Positions 44,925 to 54,473 are shown, numbered from the stretch's first letter. The stretch is DNA of 64,000 nucleotides from Litorimonas cladophorae (GCF_014652455.1 NZ_BMYV01000001.1:1426001-1490000); one strand, 5' to 3'. Made by a program: numbers and translations. Notes: generated from the letters alone by a model not told the origin.

Positions 44925-45382
44925 AGGATAATACCCTTCAAAATCGCCTCTAAGCCCTCTTGATCCTCTGCGTCGAAACTGCCCACTTCGGTAGAATCGA
45001 CGTCAAAGACAGCGAAGAGATTCCCGTCTGGACCGTAGACTGGCACGACGATTTCGCTACGACTGCGGACGTCACAAGCGATGTGCCCTGAAAAGGCATG
45101 CACATCTTCGACGATTTGAGTTTGACCTGTCCGCGCGGCAGCCCCGCAGACCCCACGCTCGAACGGAATGCGCAAACATCCCAACGTACCTTGATACGGG
45201 CCAACAACCAATTCTTCGGATTTCAACGGATCGACAACGTAAAACCCTGTCCAAAAATAGGCGTCAAAGGCTTCGGAAAGCAAGCAAGAGACCGTCGCCA
45301 TACGCGCAACATTATTGGTCTCTCCCTCAAGGACGGCCGCAATCTCTTTTGCAGTTTGGGTATAAATTTCAGCTTTGGTCAT
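44921..45382 (-). CDS. msrC: GAF-domain free methionine-(R)-sulfoxide reductase (fRMsr/YebR-like)
   Basis: Reduces free L-methionine-(R)-sulfoxide, part of oxidative-damage repair. 153 residues: a single GAF domain with DAYFWTGFYVVDP, GTLGCLRIPFERGVCGAAARTGQ and HIACDVRSRSEIVVPVY, which bear the three conserved cysteines of fRMsr (two in the LGC..GVC region, one in IACD). Two in-frame ATGs lie 3 and 14 codons upstream; I take 45382, where the conserved helix begins. The name follows the E. coli enzyme. It is separated by 66 nt from the flavoprotein gene upstream, perhaps in the same transcript. Confidence 0.88.
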   Translation of the reverse strand: MTKAEIYTQTAKEIAAVLEGETNNVARMATVSCLLSEAFDAYFWTGFYVVDPLKSEELVVGPYQGTLGCLRIPFERGVCGAAARTGQTQIVEDVHAFSGHIACDVRSRSEIVVPVYGPDGNLFAVFDVDSTEVGSFDAEDQEGLEAILKGIIL

Positions 45383-45448
45383 AGCGGGCATATAGGCAGC
45401 AAGACGCCTATCGTCCACCCTCACGCGCCCTTTAATATACGGCTATTT

Positions 45449-46411
45449 TTAGGCCTTCAGCAGATCTTGCGCCGCGGCCCGACCGGAAAGCCATGCCCCC
45501 TGCACGCGCCCACCCAGACACCAATCGCCAGCGGCCACCAGGGCCTCATCCGAGAGACAGTTCACATCGGGTGAGGCTTTGCTTGATGCATAGAGCCAAC
45601 GGTGAAGCGCGATATGCGGCGCGGTGTCCAGCGCCTGTCCAATCACCGTCGAAGCCGCATCTATCATGGCCTTCTGAACCCAATCGCGATCCGCTTCCGC
45701 ATGATGATCAGACCACTCTGGTGCGGAGTGAACGACAATTGCACCCAAGTTGGCATTCCGTCCCGGCTTGGCATTGTTCATGGCGATCCAGTCAATCGGG
45801 GAATCCTTTACGCGTAACGTGTCCCACCCCACGTCAACGGGCGCAGATAGACCAATCATCAAACAAAAACACACATGCATTTCCGCCGCGACCACAGCTG
45901 GCATCTTCTGAAAATTTTCTGGCAAAACGCGCTGTGCTTGCGCGGGTGGCAAAGTCGAAATCACGGCGTCAAAACCCGCTTGCGCAGACCCGTCTTCAAA
46001 TTCCAATGTCCACGACTGCCCATTGACCACGCGACGGACACGGCGACCCAGTTGAATATCCAAGCCCTGCGCCCAATATTTTGGCAAACTGTTCATGCGG
46101 GGGATTGCCACGAAACGCGCACGGCCCGTATCGACGCTTAACGCGCCAGCTTTCAGATACATTGCGCGTGCAGGCCACGGCGCAACGACGCCTGCCGCGA
46201 TTGCGCGATCGATTTCCGATTTAAAATCTGCGTCTTGTATGGTGAAGAATTGTGCACCGTGATCGAATTCCCAGTCGCCCGCATATCGGGTCGACATCCG
46301 TCCACCCACACCCCGGGACTTGTCGAAAATGGTAACGGTTGCGCCTTCGGCTTTTAATTCGCGCGCCGCAGACAGGCCCGCCACGCCAGCGCCTAAAATA
46401 GCTATATTCAT
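45449..46411 (-). CDS. FAD-dependent amine oxidase-like protein
   Basis: A 320-residue flavoprotein of the COG3380 type. It begins with the FAD Rossmann site NIAILGAGVAGLSAARELKA and the following acidic end of strand two (TIFDKSRGVGGRMSTRY), and has the C-terminal FAD motif WCLGGRVQGAWLSGRAAAQDL. The substrate domain in between is shorter than in monoamine oxidases and resembles renalase-like proteins; activity unknown. It is the last gene of a three-gene run beginning at 47710, with 13 nt between it and the photolyase antenna-domain gene. Association with photolyase is seen in many bacteria, which suggests a shared role in light or flavin damage response. Confidence 0.88.
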   Translation of the reverse strand: MNIAILGAGVAGLSAARELKAEGATVTIFDKSRGVGGRMSTRYAGDWEFDHGAQFFTIQDADFKSEIDRAIAAGVVAPWPARAMYLKAGALSVDTGRARFVAIPRMNSLPKYWAQGLDIQLGRRVRRVVNGQSWTLEFEDGSAQAGFDAVISTLPPAQAQRVLPENFQKMPAVVAAEMHVCFCLMIGLSAPVDVGWDTLRVKDSPIDWIAMNNAKPGRNANLGAIVVHSAPEWSDHHAEADRDWVQKAMIDAASTVIGQALDTAPHIALHRWLYASSKASPDVNCLSDEALVAAGDWCLGGRVQGAWLSGRAAAQDLLKA

Positions 46412-46424
46412 GTTATCCCTGATT

Positions 46425-46889
46425 TTAAGCGTCGTCGCGCGACGTGTTCTGGCTAGCTTCTAACTCTTGCGTCGACAGCATGGCGGTTTTTTTGGCTTGA
46501 TTCCAGAAACGAAAGAACCGCCGCGTATCGACATCAGACGCTATGCGAGCAAATGGCCTCGCGTCGACTGGCACGACCTCATGGTCCTTTTGGAGATCGA
46601 TAAGCACATGCGCAATATAAGGGTCTGGCGAAGGCGCGGCATATATGGCTCGGCCATTTGCCACCTCACGCAAGATCGACTTTGGCGTGCCCGCGTAAAT
46701 TGGAATGTCTAAATCCAGCGCACATTCAAAAATAAACACCCGACGTTTTAGCGAATAGCCCAGAGCGTCATGATTATGGCTGTCCCAGATAAAAATGGGC
46801 TGCGCGCCCGGGCCTGCGGCGGCCACCACGGGGTGATCTAAGCTAATAGCGTCCTCATGAACCCAAATGATGCCGTCATTTACACTCAT
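46425..46889 (-). CDS. Stand-alone photolyase-type alpha/beta (antenna) domain
   Basis: A 154-residue protein that I read as the N-terminal Rossmann-like domain of a photolyase encoded as a separate gene. The first strand IIWVHEDAISLDHPVVAAA parallels the 'VWFRRDLRLxDNPAL' start of photolyases, followed by PIFIWDSHN and a strand-helix-strand part with DLDIPIYAGTPKSILREV and IYAAPSPDP, where photolyases bind an antenna chromophore. No FAD domain is attached; that domain is the gene just upstream, whose stop overlaps this start (ATGA). Complementation of the two halves is inferred. Confidence 0.75.
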   Translation of the reverse strand: MSVNDGIIWVHEDAISLDHPVVAAAGPGAQPIFIWDSHNHDALGYSLKRRVFIFECALDLDIPIYAGTPKSILREVANGRAIYAAPSPDPYIAHVLIDLQKDHEVVPVDARPFARIASDVDTRRFFRFWNQAKKTAMLSTQELEASQNTSRDDA

Positions 46890-47710
46890 GTTTTGGGCTC
46901 CAAATTTGGGAACAGTCGCGCGTAAATATCTTCATAGCTCCCGGCCAGAGTTTTATTGGTTTTAAAACGCGTATCGACAGAGTCCCCGCTAAACTTCTCA
47001 ACATTCTCAAGATTGAAAAAATACGGCTTGTGAGAAAACGTGCTCGCGACCCATTGCCAGGACAGGTTATTTGACGCTGGGTCCCCGTCGAGCAAATGCA
47101 TCAGAAAAAACCGCGCCCCCGCCTGCCATTTCACACGTCGCCAATGGCAGACATAAGCCGCAACATAGAGCCGCGCGTGATTGTGGATATATCCCGTGGT
47201 GAGAAGTTCCGCGATAAATTGATCAATACAAGCCACGCCCGTTTTAGCCTGTGAAATATCTTCTGGGAGGTCATCCGCGTAATGCTCAGCGTCAAAGCCT
47301 GTTTTATACGGTTCAACATCATTCCAAATATAGTTTGGGTTTTCGCGATATAATTTCTGCCAATATTCGCGCCAAGCGAGTTGCTGTATGAATTTTTCCG
47401 CTTCTTTGGGTGTGTTCAGGCCCAGAGCCTGATCGCGAATGTCCGCCGTCGAGATCACTCCGTGTCGAACGAATGGGGACAGACCTGTCACCGCACCGTC
47501 CAAATGGTTTCTCGTTCTCCCATAAGTGGCTGGATTGAGACGCCCCAACTGCTTCAAAGCTTCGGCTTTTGACCCCACAATCGGTGATACTTGGTCGTCA
47601 ACAGAGGCCAAATTGGGTGACAGATCACGCACCTTTGCGATAACGTCAGAGCGGTTGAGCCGGAGTTTTGGATCGAAAATTACGGGACGGATTTGTGAAT
47701 TGTCTGACAT
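46886..47710 (-). CDS. FAD-binding domain of photolyase/cryptochrome family, lacking the antenna domain
   Basis: A 274-residue protein equal to the C-terminal helical half of DNA photolyase. The FAD-binding and catalytic core is complete: GLSPFVRHGVIS at residues 76-87, FIQQLAWREYWQKLY at 107-121 with the electron-relay tryptophan, NHARLYVAAYVCHW at 177-190, LLDGDPASNNLSWQWVAST at 206-224, and the N-x-x-K segment near the end. It should repair UV dimers or sense light. The first 45 residues are not the usual Rossmann domain. Photolyases carry the antenna domain first; here the antenna-type gene follows it. Divergent from gap (212 nt apart). Confidence 0.88.
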   Translation of the reverse strand: MSDNSQIRPVIFDPKLRLNRSDVIAKVRDLSPNLASVDDQVSPIVGSKAEALKQLGRLNPATYGRTRNHLDGAVTGLSPFVRHGVISTADIRDQALGLNTPKEAEKFIQQLAWREYWQKLYRENPNYIWNDVEPYKTGFDAEHYADDLPEDISQAKTGVACIDQFIAELLTTGYIHNHARLYVAAYVCHWRRVKWQAGARFFLMHLLDGDPASNNLSWQWVASTFSHKPYFFNLENVEKFSGDSVDTRFKTNKTLAGSYEDIYARLFPNLEPKT

Positions 47711-47922
47711 GAGGTATCTACGCGTAAGCGCGCATTGAGGAGTGAAATAGAATATTGTTTCGCGCGCAAACTACTTTTTGCAACAATTTTTCGTTTCCAT
47801 AGCTTTTTCAGTGGAAAACTGAATTCCATGTCTCTATGTCGTCTTCAAGGCTGACGAGATGACTTGAATGACAACGCTGTCACGCCCATATTGTTGACAG
47901 ATTGAACATAGGATCGACAGAA

Positions 47923-48933
47923 ATGACTACACGTCTCGCTATCAATGGATTCGGCCGTATTGGTCGTAATGTTTTACGCGCCCTGATCGAGCAAGGTCGT
48001 GAAGACCTTCAAGTGGTTGCAATCAACGATTTGTCGTCAACAGAAAATCTTGCGCACCTACTTAAATATGACTCAGTCCACGGGCGCTTTCCTGGCACGA
48101 TCACCTTTTCTGAAAACAGTTTGAATTTGGGCGGTGAAGACATCCAAGTTACCGCCATACGAAACTTAGAAGACCAAAACTGGGCCGATAATAAAGTCGA
48201 TATCGTTTTGGAATGTACGGGCATTTTCACCGCTCGTGATGCAGCTGCAAAACATATTGCGGCGGGCGCAAAACGCGTTCTCATTTCCGCACCGGGCAAA
48301 GGCGCGGACAAAACCATCGTCTTTGGCGTCAATCACGACACCTTGGGGGCCGATGATATTGTTGTTTCCAACGGCTCATGCACCACCAACGCACTCGCCC
48401 CTGTCGCAAAAGTTCTAAACGATATTGTTGGCATTGAAAAAGGCTTCATGACCACTGTGCATTCTTACACGGGTGACCAGCCGACACTTGATGGCGTTCA
48501 TCGAAAAGATTTCAACCGTGGACGCGCAGCCGCGCTTTCCATGATCCCGACATCTACGGGTGCAGCCGCCGCGATCGGCCTTGTCATGCCAGAATTAGAA
48601 GGCAAATTAGACGGTAAAGCGATCCGCGTACCGACACCTAATGTGTCTGTGGTCGACCTTGTCATAAACTCCAACAAAACCGCTGACGTAGACGCCATTA
48701 ACGCCGCCTTCCGCGCCGCAGCTGAAGGTCCGCTAAAAGGCGTCTTGCAAGTTGTTACGGACAAGACGGTTTCTATTGATTTCAACCATGATCCACATTC
48801 CACCTCTCTTGTTTTGGAAGAAACTGTTGTCATGGGTGAAAATATGGTACGCGTCTTATCTTGGTATGATAATGAATGGGGCTTCTCCAACCGTATGCTA
48901 GATACCGCCGCGGTCATGGCGAAATTCCTTTAA
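47923..48933 (+). CDS. gap: Glyceraldehyde-3-phosphate dehydrogenase
   Basis: Glycolytic/gluconeogenic oxidation of glyceraldehyde 3-phosphate with NAD. 336 residues from the ATG at 47923: RLAINGFGRIGRNVLRAL Rossmann loop, AINDLSS with the acidic residue that favours NAD over NADP, active site SNGSCTTNALAPVAKVL (Cys about 150), and NRGRAAALSMIPTSTGAAAAIG. A TTG seven codons upstream lacks support. AGGA sits about ten bases before the ATG. It is followed by the PEP carboxylase-like gene 36 nt later, so they probably share a transcript, coupling glycolysis to anaplerosis. Confidence 0.97.
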   Translation: MTTRLAINGFGRIGRNVLRALIEQGREDLQVVAINDLSSTENLAHLLKYDSVHGRFPGTITFSENSLNLGGEDIQVTAIRNLEDQNWADNKVDIVLECTGIFTARDAAAKHIAAGAKRVLISAPGKGADKTIVFGVNHDTLGADDIVVSNGSCTTNALAPVAKVLNDIVGIEKGFMTTVHSYTGDQPTLDGVHRKDFNRGRAAALSMIPTSTGAAAAIGLVMPELEGKLDGKAIRVPTPNVSVVDLVINSNKTADVDAINAAFRAAAEGPLKGVLQVVTDKTVSIDFNHDPHSTSLVLEETVVMGENMVRVLSWYDNEWGFSNRMLDTAAVMAKFL

Positions 48934-48969
48934 ACTGTTTCTCAATCGGAGGCCTACCCCATCAAACGG

Positions 48970-51795
48970 ATGACGACCCAAGAGCTGCACGATAAGCTCA
49001 CGACTTTGCTAAATGGCCATAAAAACGCCGTTGTTTCTGACCCGCAAGCGAATCCCGTCAAGTTACTTGCCTATGACATTTCAAAGGCCGTCGAGGATCG
49101 CAGCGTTGCGTTCAAAGACGTGGAGGCCTTGGTCAAAACGCTGTCTGATCACGGCGCAATCGAACGCGCCCAACGCCTTCTCAAACGTGCGGGGGCAGAT
49201 CGGTTCGCCAGTCTCCGAAATCGTATCAAAGCCGTTGCAGAGACCCACGCTGATGCGGGGTTTGACGCGTTCAAGGCTTGGGCAGAGCAGCCTGGGCAAG
49301 GCATTGTCTTAACCGCTCATCCGACATTTTCCCTCTCGCGGGATATTCGCAATACGCTCGGCGGTATTGCCTCGTCCCAAGCTGGCAAAATCGACGGTTT
49401 CGTTGAGACGCTGAAGACGCACCCTTACCTGCCCCAACGTGCACCGACCCTAATTGAGGAGCACGAGGACACCCAAGACACCCTCGCCCGCATTCAAGGC
49501 GCAATGGATAAGTTAAATGCGACCGTCCTCGACGTCGCCGCAAAACACTTTCCCAATCAATGGATGAGCCTGACCCCACATTTGGCCGATGCCTATAGCT
49601 GGGTTGGCTACGATATTGATGGTCGAACAGACATCTCTTGGGGCGATGCCCTACGTCTGCGTCTGTCAGAAAAACGTGACCAGCTAGCGCGATATGCCAA
49701 AGAAGCTGCTCGCATCGCAAGTAAAGGTGGTTTTAAAGCCGCCTCTGAAGACGCCATTGACGCTTTGTCAGACCGCATCCGGGATGGCCTGTCCTCCGCT
49801 GAACGCGATTTAAACCTGTTTGAGACAGATTTGGACAACCCAGAAAATCTGGTAGCGGCCGCAAATAATTTAACGCGTCAATCGCCTCGCCGTTTCACAG
49901 ATCTGGCAGTCTTGGACCCACTACTCGAATCCGCAATTCAGGGCGCGCCCGATGCAAAAACCCAACGGGAATTGGTTTGCCTCCGTGCGAAAATGAAAGC
50001 CTTCGGTCTTGGTACTGCGCGCATCCATTTCCGCTTGAACGCGCGGCACGTTATGTCTGGCGTCAAAGGTATCTTTGGTTTGTCCGAGAATGGTTCGGAC
50101 ACGCGCACGGTCCTAAATCGCGCAACCGAATTGACGAAATCTGTTGACGTTCAACCTGTGAATTTCGCCTCTCTCGCGCTGGAGAAATCGACTGCGCATG
50201 AGAAAATGATCCTGATTGCGCAGATCCAGAAATACATCGATGCCTCAGTTCCGATCCGCTTGTTGATTGCTGAAACCGAAGACGCGCTTGTTCCGCTCTC
50301 GGTTTTGTATTTGGCCCGCCGCTATGGCGTCGCAGACATGTTGGACATTTCGCCGCTCTTTGAAACAGCCGATGCGCTGAATAATGGTGGTCGGATAATC
50401 AGCAAAATGCTCGAAAACCCTGTCTATCGCGAATATATCCAATCGCGCGGTGTCTTTGCCATCCAAACAGGCTTTTCTGACGCGGGTCGGTTTATGGGAC
50501 AAATCCCTGCAACCCTCGCCATTGAACGCCTACAATCTCACTTTGCCCGCGAAATGGAACGCCACAATGTCAGCGGTGTAACAGCGCTGGTGTTCAATAC
50601 GCATGGCGAAGGCCTTGGTCGTGGCGGACACCCCGGCAATATAGCCCAGCGACTTGATTACGCGATGAGCCCGTGGGCGATTTCGCAATTTGAACGTCGC
50701 AATATCCATCTTTGCCACGAGACAAGTTTTCAAGGCGGTGACGGATATCTTTGGTTCCAGACGCCCGAACTCGCAGATGCGACGGTTTTCTCCCTGATTG
50801 GTGGACGACATGCAGATCGCTCAAAAGCGAGTGATGATCCATTCTACACTGAGAAGGATTTCTCTTGGGATGTATATCGCACGATCGGATCTGAACAGGA
50901 TGCGCTATATTCTGATCCGAATTACGTGTCTCTCCTAGGCGGTTTGGGTCAAAACATGCTGATCCCGACGGGCAGCCGCGCGGCCAAACGCGCCAAGCCG
51001 GGTTCAGGTGGTGACATGTTCAACCCCCGTCTTCTCCGCGCAATCCCACATAATGCGATCCTTCAGCAATTTGGCGCGCCCGCCAATATCTTTTACGGTG
51101 TTGGTCGCGCAGCCGGTATTGATCCTGAGAAATTCGAAGCCCTCTATGCCTCCTCGGCGCGAGCAAAATCTATTTTTGACCTCGTGATTACGACAATGGG
51201 CCGAACCAATCTGTCAATCCTCACAGGATATGGTCGTCTCTTTGATCCAGGGTTCTGGATTAGCCGCGCCCTCTCGGGCGCAGAGCCTATGTTGGCCAAT
51301 CGCTCGCTTATCATTGCGGAAACGCTGGAGTCCTCTACGTGGCGTTCGCAGATCATGGATTTGGCTAACCGCTTACGATTAGATCAATATGATAGCCTGC
51401 GGTTCTTGGCACAATGTGATGAGGATGCAGACTTCACGCCTGATGATACATTGATGATCTTGCACGCACTGCGTCTGGCAATGATCATGAAAATGATGAT
51501 CACAATGGCAGAACTCCCCGTAATTTCAGACGAAGCCACATCCCGTCTATCGGCATTACAGCGTATGCAAACTTTCCAGATCAACGACATTTTGGACGAT
51601 TTGAGAGACCGCTATCCCGCCAAAACGGCGCCGATGGAATGGACCAAAGCTTTGTCTGAAAAAACAGACACGCCTGTTACCTCAGGTGGATTTGCCCATA
51701 TCACTGACCACGTTATCAGGCCTCTTGATCGTGCGAAGGATATTGTTCGCCAGATCACCATTGCGGTCACCCATCATTACGATGCCTTTGGCTAA
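48970..51795 (+). CDS. ppc: Divergent phosphoenolpyruvate carboxylase
   Basis: A 941-residue PEP carboxylase relative, expected to make oxaloacetate from PEP and bicarbonate. The catalytic histidine motif VLTAHPTFSL is at residues 113-122 (His117; most enzymes have VLTAHPTE), and other motifs are recognisable but altered: GYDIDGRTD for GGDRDGNP, TGFSDAGRFMGQ for GYSDSxKDxG, VFNTHGEGLGRGG for FHGRGGTIGRGG, and GSRAAKR followed by LRAIPHNAILQQFGAP. The C-terminal tail lacks the usual NTG ending. Start: ATG at 48970, but the ribosome site GGAGG at 48948-48952 fits an AUC at 48961 better; see findings. Confidence 0.85.
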   Translation: MTTQELHDKLTTLLNGHKNAVVSDPQANPVKLLAYDISKAVEDRSVAFKDVEALVKTLSDHGAIERAQRLLKRAGADRFASLRNRIKAVAETHADAGFDAFKAWAEQPGQGIVLTAHPTFSLSRDIRNTLGGIASSQAGKIDGFVETLKTHPYLPQRAPTLIEEHEDTQDTLARIQGAMDKLNATVLDVAAKHFPNQWMSLTPHLADAYSWVGYDIDGRTDISWGDALRLRLSEKRDQLARYAKEAARIASKGGFKAASEDAIDALSDRIRDGLSSAERDLNLFETDLDNPENLVAAANNLTRQSPRRFTDLAVLDPLLESAIQGAPDAKTQRELVCLRAKMKAFGLGTARIHFRLNARHVMSGVKGIFGLSENGSDTRTVLNRATELTKSVDVQPVNFASLALEKSTAHEKMILIAQIQKYIDASVPIRLLIAETEDALVPLSVLYLARRYGVADMLDISPLFETADALNNGGRIISKMLENPVYREYIQSRGVFAIQTGFSDAGRFMGQIPATLAIERLQSHFAREMERHNVSGVTALVFNTHGEGLGRGGHPGNIAQRLDYAMSPWAISQFERRNIHLCHETSFQGGDGYLWFQTPELADATVFSLIGGRHADRSKASDDPFYTEKDFSWDVYRTIGSEQDALYSDPNYVSLLGGLGQNMLIPTGSRAAKRAKPGSGGDMFNPRLLRAIPHNAILQQFGAPANIFYGVGRAAGIDPEKFEALYASSARAKSIFDLVITTMGRTNLSILTGYGRLFDPGFWISRALSGAEPMLANRSLIIAETLESSTWRSQIMDLANRLRLDQYDSLRFLAQCDEDADFTPDDTLMILHALRLAMIMKMMITMAELPVISDEATSRLSALQRMQTFQINDILDDLRDRYPAKTAPMEWTKALSEKTDTPVTSGGFAHITDHVIRPLDRAKDIVRQITIAVTHHYDAFG

Positions 51796-51895
51796 CGCCG
51801 AACTGAGAGCGATTTGGCCCCTGAGGACCTCATGCCAGCGCTCTTGAAATCCTGCGTATCAGACATAGAGTGTTCCCAAAAACTTAGGGGAACAC

Positions 51896-53203
51896 ATGCG
51901 CCGCTCACTGACAATTTTGGCCAGCCTAATCGCGATCGCGCTTAGCAGCTCTGCTTTCGGTCAAACCGCACCTCTTAGCCCTGAAGCCTCCGATCCACTT
52001 GTGATAGGCTGGATGCAAGGTTCACCTGTTCCAGATGATAGAAAAATCGAATTCGCGGATGGCGGGCATTACACATTCCCAAAGACACGCTGGTCTTTTT
52101 CGCACCTGCGTGAATTCGCCCCCACGCGCAATATATGGCGCGGAGCTGATAGACCGACCAAGCTCCGCACACGCCTAGATTCAGATATTGACGACGTCAT
52201 GTTCACACCACTTGGCGGGGGCGACCCGATGAGCTGGGCTGAGTCATTAGCCGTCAATTACACCGACTCTATTTTGGTACTGCACAAGGGCCGAGTTGTT
52301 TATGAGCGATATTTGGGCGTGGCGGCGCCTGAGAAGCCTCACATTTCTTTCTCTGTAACCAAATCCTATTTTGGAACGATGGCGGCCATGCTCGCGCATG
52401 ACGGCAAGTTAGATACGTCAAAAAATATCACGGAGTATTTGCCGGAACTCGCGGGGACTGCCTTTGAAAACGCGACCGTACAGCAAGCGCTCGATATGAC
52501 GACGGGTATCGCATATTCCGAGGATTACACGGATCCCAATGCCGAGGTTTTTAAATTCGCTTATTCTGGTGGGTTTTTGCCGGCCCCGCAGGATTATGAA
52601 GGCCCACAAAGCTACCACGATTTCCTCAAGACTCTAAAACCTGAGGGTCAACACGGCGCCGCCTACTCTTATGAGTCCGTAAACACGGAAGTCATCGGCT
52701 GGATCATCCACCGTATCACAGGCGCCCCGCCAGAACAGATGTTGAGTGAACGCATCTGGCAGAAGATTGGGGCAGAACAAGATGCCTATATTATGGTGGA
52801 TTCCCAAGGCACCGGATTTGCGGCGGGTGGCCTTAACACCACGCTGCGCGATCATGCTCGCTTTGGCGAAATGATGCGACGCGGTGGACGATATAATGGC
52901 CGGCAAATCGTGCCCAAGGCGATCATTGAAGACATCCGCGCGGGTGGCGATAAGGATCTCTTTTCGCAAGCTGGATATAAGACGCTGCCAAATTGGAGTT
53001 ACCGAAATCAATGGTGGGTGTCCCACAATGACCATGGAGCATTTTCCGCCCGCGGCATTCATGGTCAGACGATTTATATCGATCCAAAGGCTGAAATGGT
53101 TATCGTCAGATTTGCATCTCATCCGTTAGCCGGAAATGCAAATTTCGACCCGACCAGCTTACCTGCCTACCGTGCGGTGGCAGAGCATTTGATGGATAAG
53201 TAG
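51896..53203 (+). CDS. Secreted serine hydrolase of the beta-lactamase/class C family
   Basis: A 435-residue exported protein with the penicillin-binding/beta-lactamase fold. The signal peptide (LTILASLIAIALSSSAFG-Q) is followed by the active-site FSVTKSYFG (SxxK), YSYESVNTEVIGW in place of the YxN motif (here Y-E-S), and HGQTIYIDP in place of the KTG triad, as in class C esterase-like relatives. So esterase or peptidase activity is likelier than antibiotic hydrolysis, which is inference. AGGGG precedes the ATG by five bases. It is transcribed alone, 100 nt after ppc. Confidence 0.9.
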   Translation: MRRSLTILASLIAIALSSSAFGQTAPLSPEASDPLVIGWMQGSPVPDDRKIEFADGGHYTFPKTRWSFSHLREFAPTRNIWRGADRPTKLRTRLDSDIDDVMFTPLGGGDPMSWAESLAVNYTDSILVLHKGRVVYERYLGVAAPEKPHISFSVTKSYFGTMAAMLAHDGKLDTSKNITEYLPELAGTAFENATVQQALDMTTGIAYSEDYTDPNAEVFKFAYSGGFLPAPQDYEGPQSYHDFLKTLKPEGQHGAAYSYESVNTEVIGWIIHRITGAPPEQMLSERIWQKIGAEQDAYIMVDSQGTGFAAGGLNTTLRDHARFGEMMRRGGRYNGRQIVPKAIIEDIRAGGDKDLFSQAGYKTLPNWSYRNQWWVSHNDHGAFSARGIHGQTIYIDPKAEMVIVRFASHPLAGNANFDPTSLPAYRAVAEHLMDK

Positions 53204-53465
53204 CGTTAGACCTAACCTCGCCGACAAGAAAGGTGAGCAGGTGTCATCCTCATAGCTCTGTTGAAACCCTGATTTGCGAACGATCCTGTTGATCTTTGCG
53301 CTTGGCACTTCAATTAGGGTCGCAGTTTCACTTAATCGGGTGGCTCTTGCGCCTCACACAAGACCGTGAAGTTATGTTCATTTGAAGCCTGTTTTTCACG
53401 CCCTATTCATTGTGCTTTAACCCAATCAGCCCAGGGCTGGGGAAACACATTGTTCCAGGAATTTT

Positions 53466-54467
53466 ATGCCTTCTACTGCTCGGACTTGGTTCCAACGTCT
53501 CGCCCCATATCGCACGTCTGAAAATGGCCGCGCCGTCTTAGAAATTGCAATTACATTACTCCCCTTTTTGGCCATTTGGGCAGGGATATGGGGGCTTGTG
53601 CAGGCGGGTCAGTATTGGGGCGTGCTAGGCTTCATTCCCGCTGGCGGGCTTCTTGTTCGGCTCTTTATTATCCAGCATGATTGCGGACATCAGTCGATGT
53701 TCAGCCATCGCCGGGTCAATGATTGGGTCGGGCGATGTATCAGCATTTTGACCCTGACACCTTACGACCATTGGAAACGCGGTCATGCGCTCCATCACGC
53801 GGCTTCGGGGAATCTTGATCGACGCGGTGTCGGAGATGATATCGTCACGATGACGGTGGAAGAATATAAAGCAGCCTCCAAATGGGCGCGTCTCAAGTAC
53901 CGGATGTATCGGCACCCTGTCGTGATGTTTGGCGTTGGTCCAGCCTATGTGTTCTTCTTACATAATCGATTGCCGATTGGCGCCATGAAAAACGGCGTGA
54001 AGCCTTGGGCGAGCGCCTTGCTCACCAATGTCGGTATCCTAGCGCTTTATGGCCTAATGATCTGGGCTGTGGGTTGGAAAGTGTTCGTCTTGATTCAAAT
54101 TCCAACCGTCCTTGTCGCGGCCTCTATCGGGGTCTGGATGTTTTACGTGCAGCATCAATTTGACGAAACCCATTGGTCACGCATGGGCGATTGGGATCGT
54201 GAGAGCGCGGCCCTTCAGGGAAGCTCCTATTATGATCTACCAAAATGGTTGATGTGGGTCACGGGCAATATTGGCGTTCACCACGTTCATCATCTTTCAG
54301 CGCGCATCCCTTTCTATCAATTACCGCGAATTTTGAAGGCTCACCCAGAGTTAAAATCAGTAGGACGGCTAACATTTTTAGATAGCCTGAAATGCGTCAA
54401 ACTTGCCCTATGGCATGAGGGCGAGAAACGCATGGTGAGTTTCCGCGCAGTCAAGGCCGCCCTTTAG
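53466..54467 (+). CDS. Membrane fatty-acid desaturase
   Basis: A 333-residue integral membrane di-iron desaturase. The three histidine boxes are clear: QHDCGHQSM (HxxxH), KRGHALHHAA (HxxHH), and VHHVHHLSARIP (HxxHH), between hydrophobic segments such as LLPFLAIWAGIWGLV and AVGWKVFVLIQIPTVLV. It probably introduces a double bond into an acyl chain of membrane lipid. AGGA six bases upstream supports the start at 53466. The gap before it (262 nt) shows no gene. It is followed by a bidirectional terminator and then the convergent chrR-sigma pair. Confidence 0.93.
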   Translation: MPSTARTWFQRLAPYRTSENGRAVLEIAITLLPFLAIWAGIWGLVQAGQYWGVLGFIPAGGLLVRLFIIQHDCGHQSMFSHRRVNDWVGRCISILTLTPYDHWKRGHALHHAASGNLDRRGVGDDIVTMTVEEYKAASKWARLKYRMYRHPVVMFGVGPAYVFFLHNRLPIGAMKNGVKPWASALLTNVGILALYGLMIWAVGWKVFVLIQIPTVLVAASIGVWMFYVQHQFDETHWSRMGDWDRESAALQGSSYYDLPKWLMWVTGNIGVHHVHHLSARIPFYQLPRILKAHPELKSVGRLTFLDSLKCVKLALWHEGEKRMVSFRAVKAAL

Positions 54468-54473
54468 GCGCAT

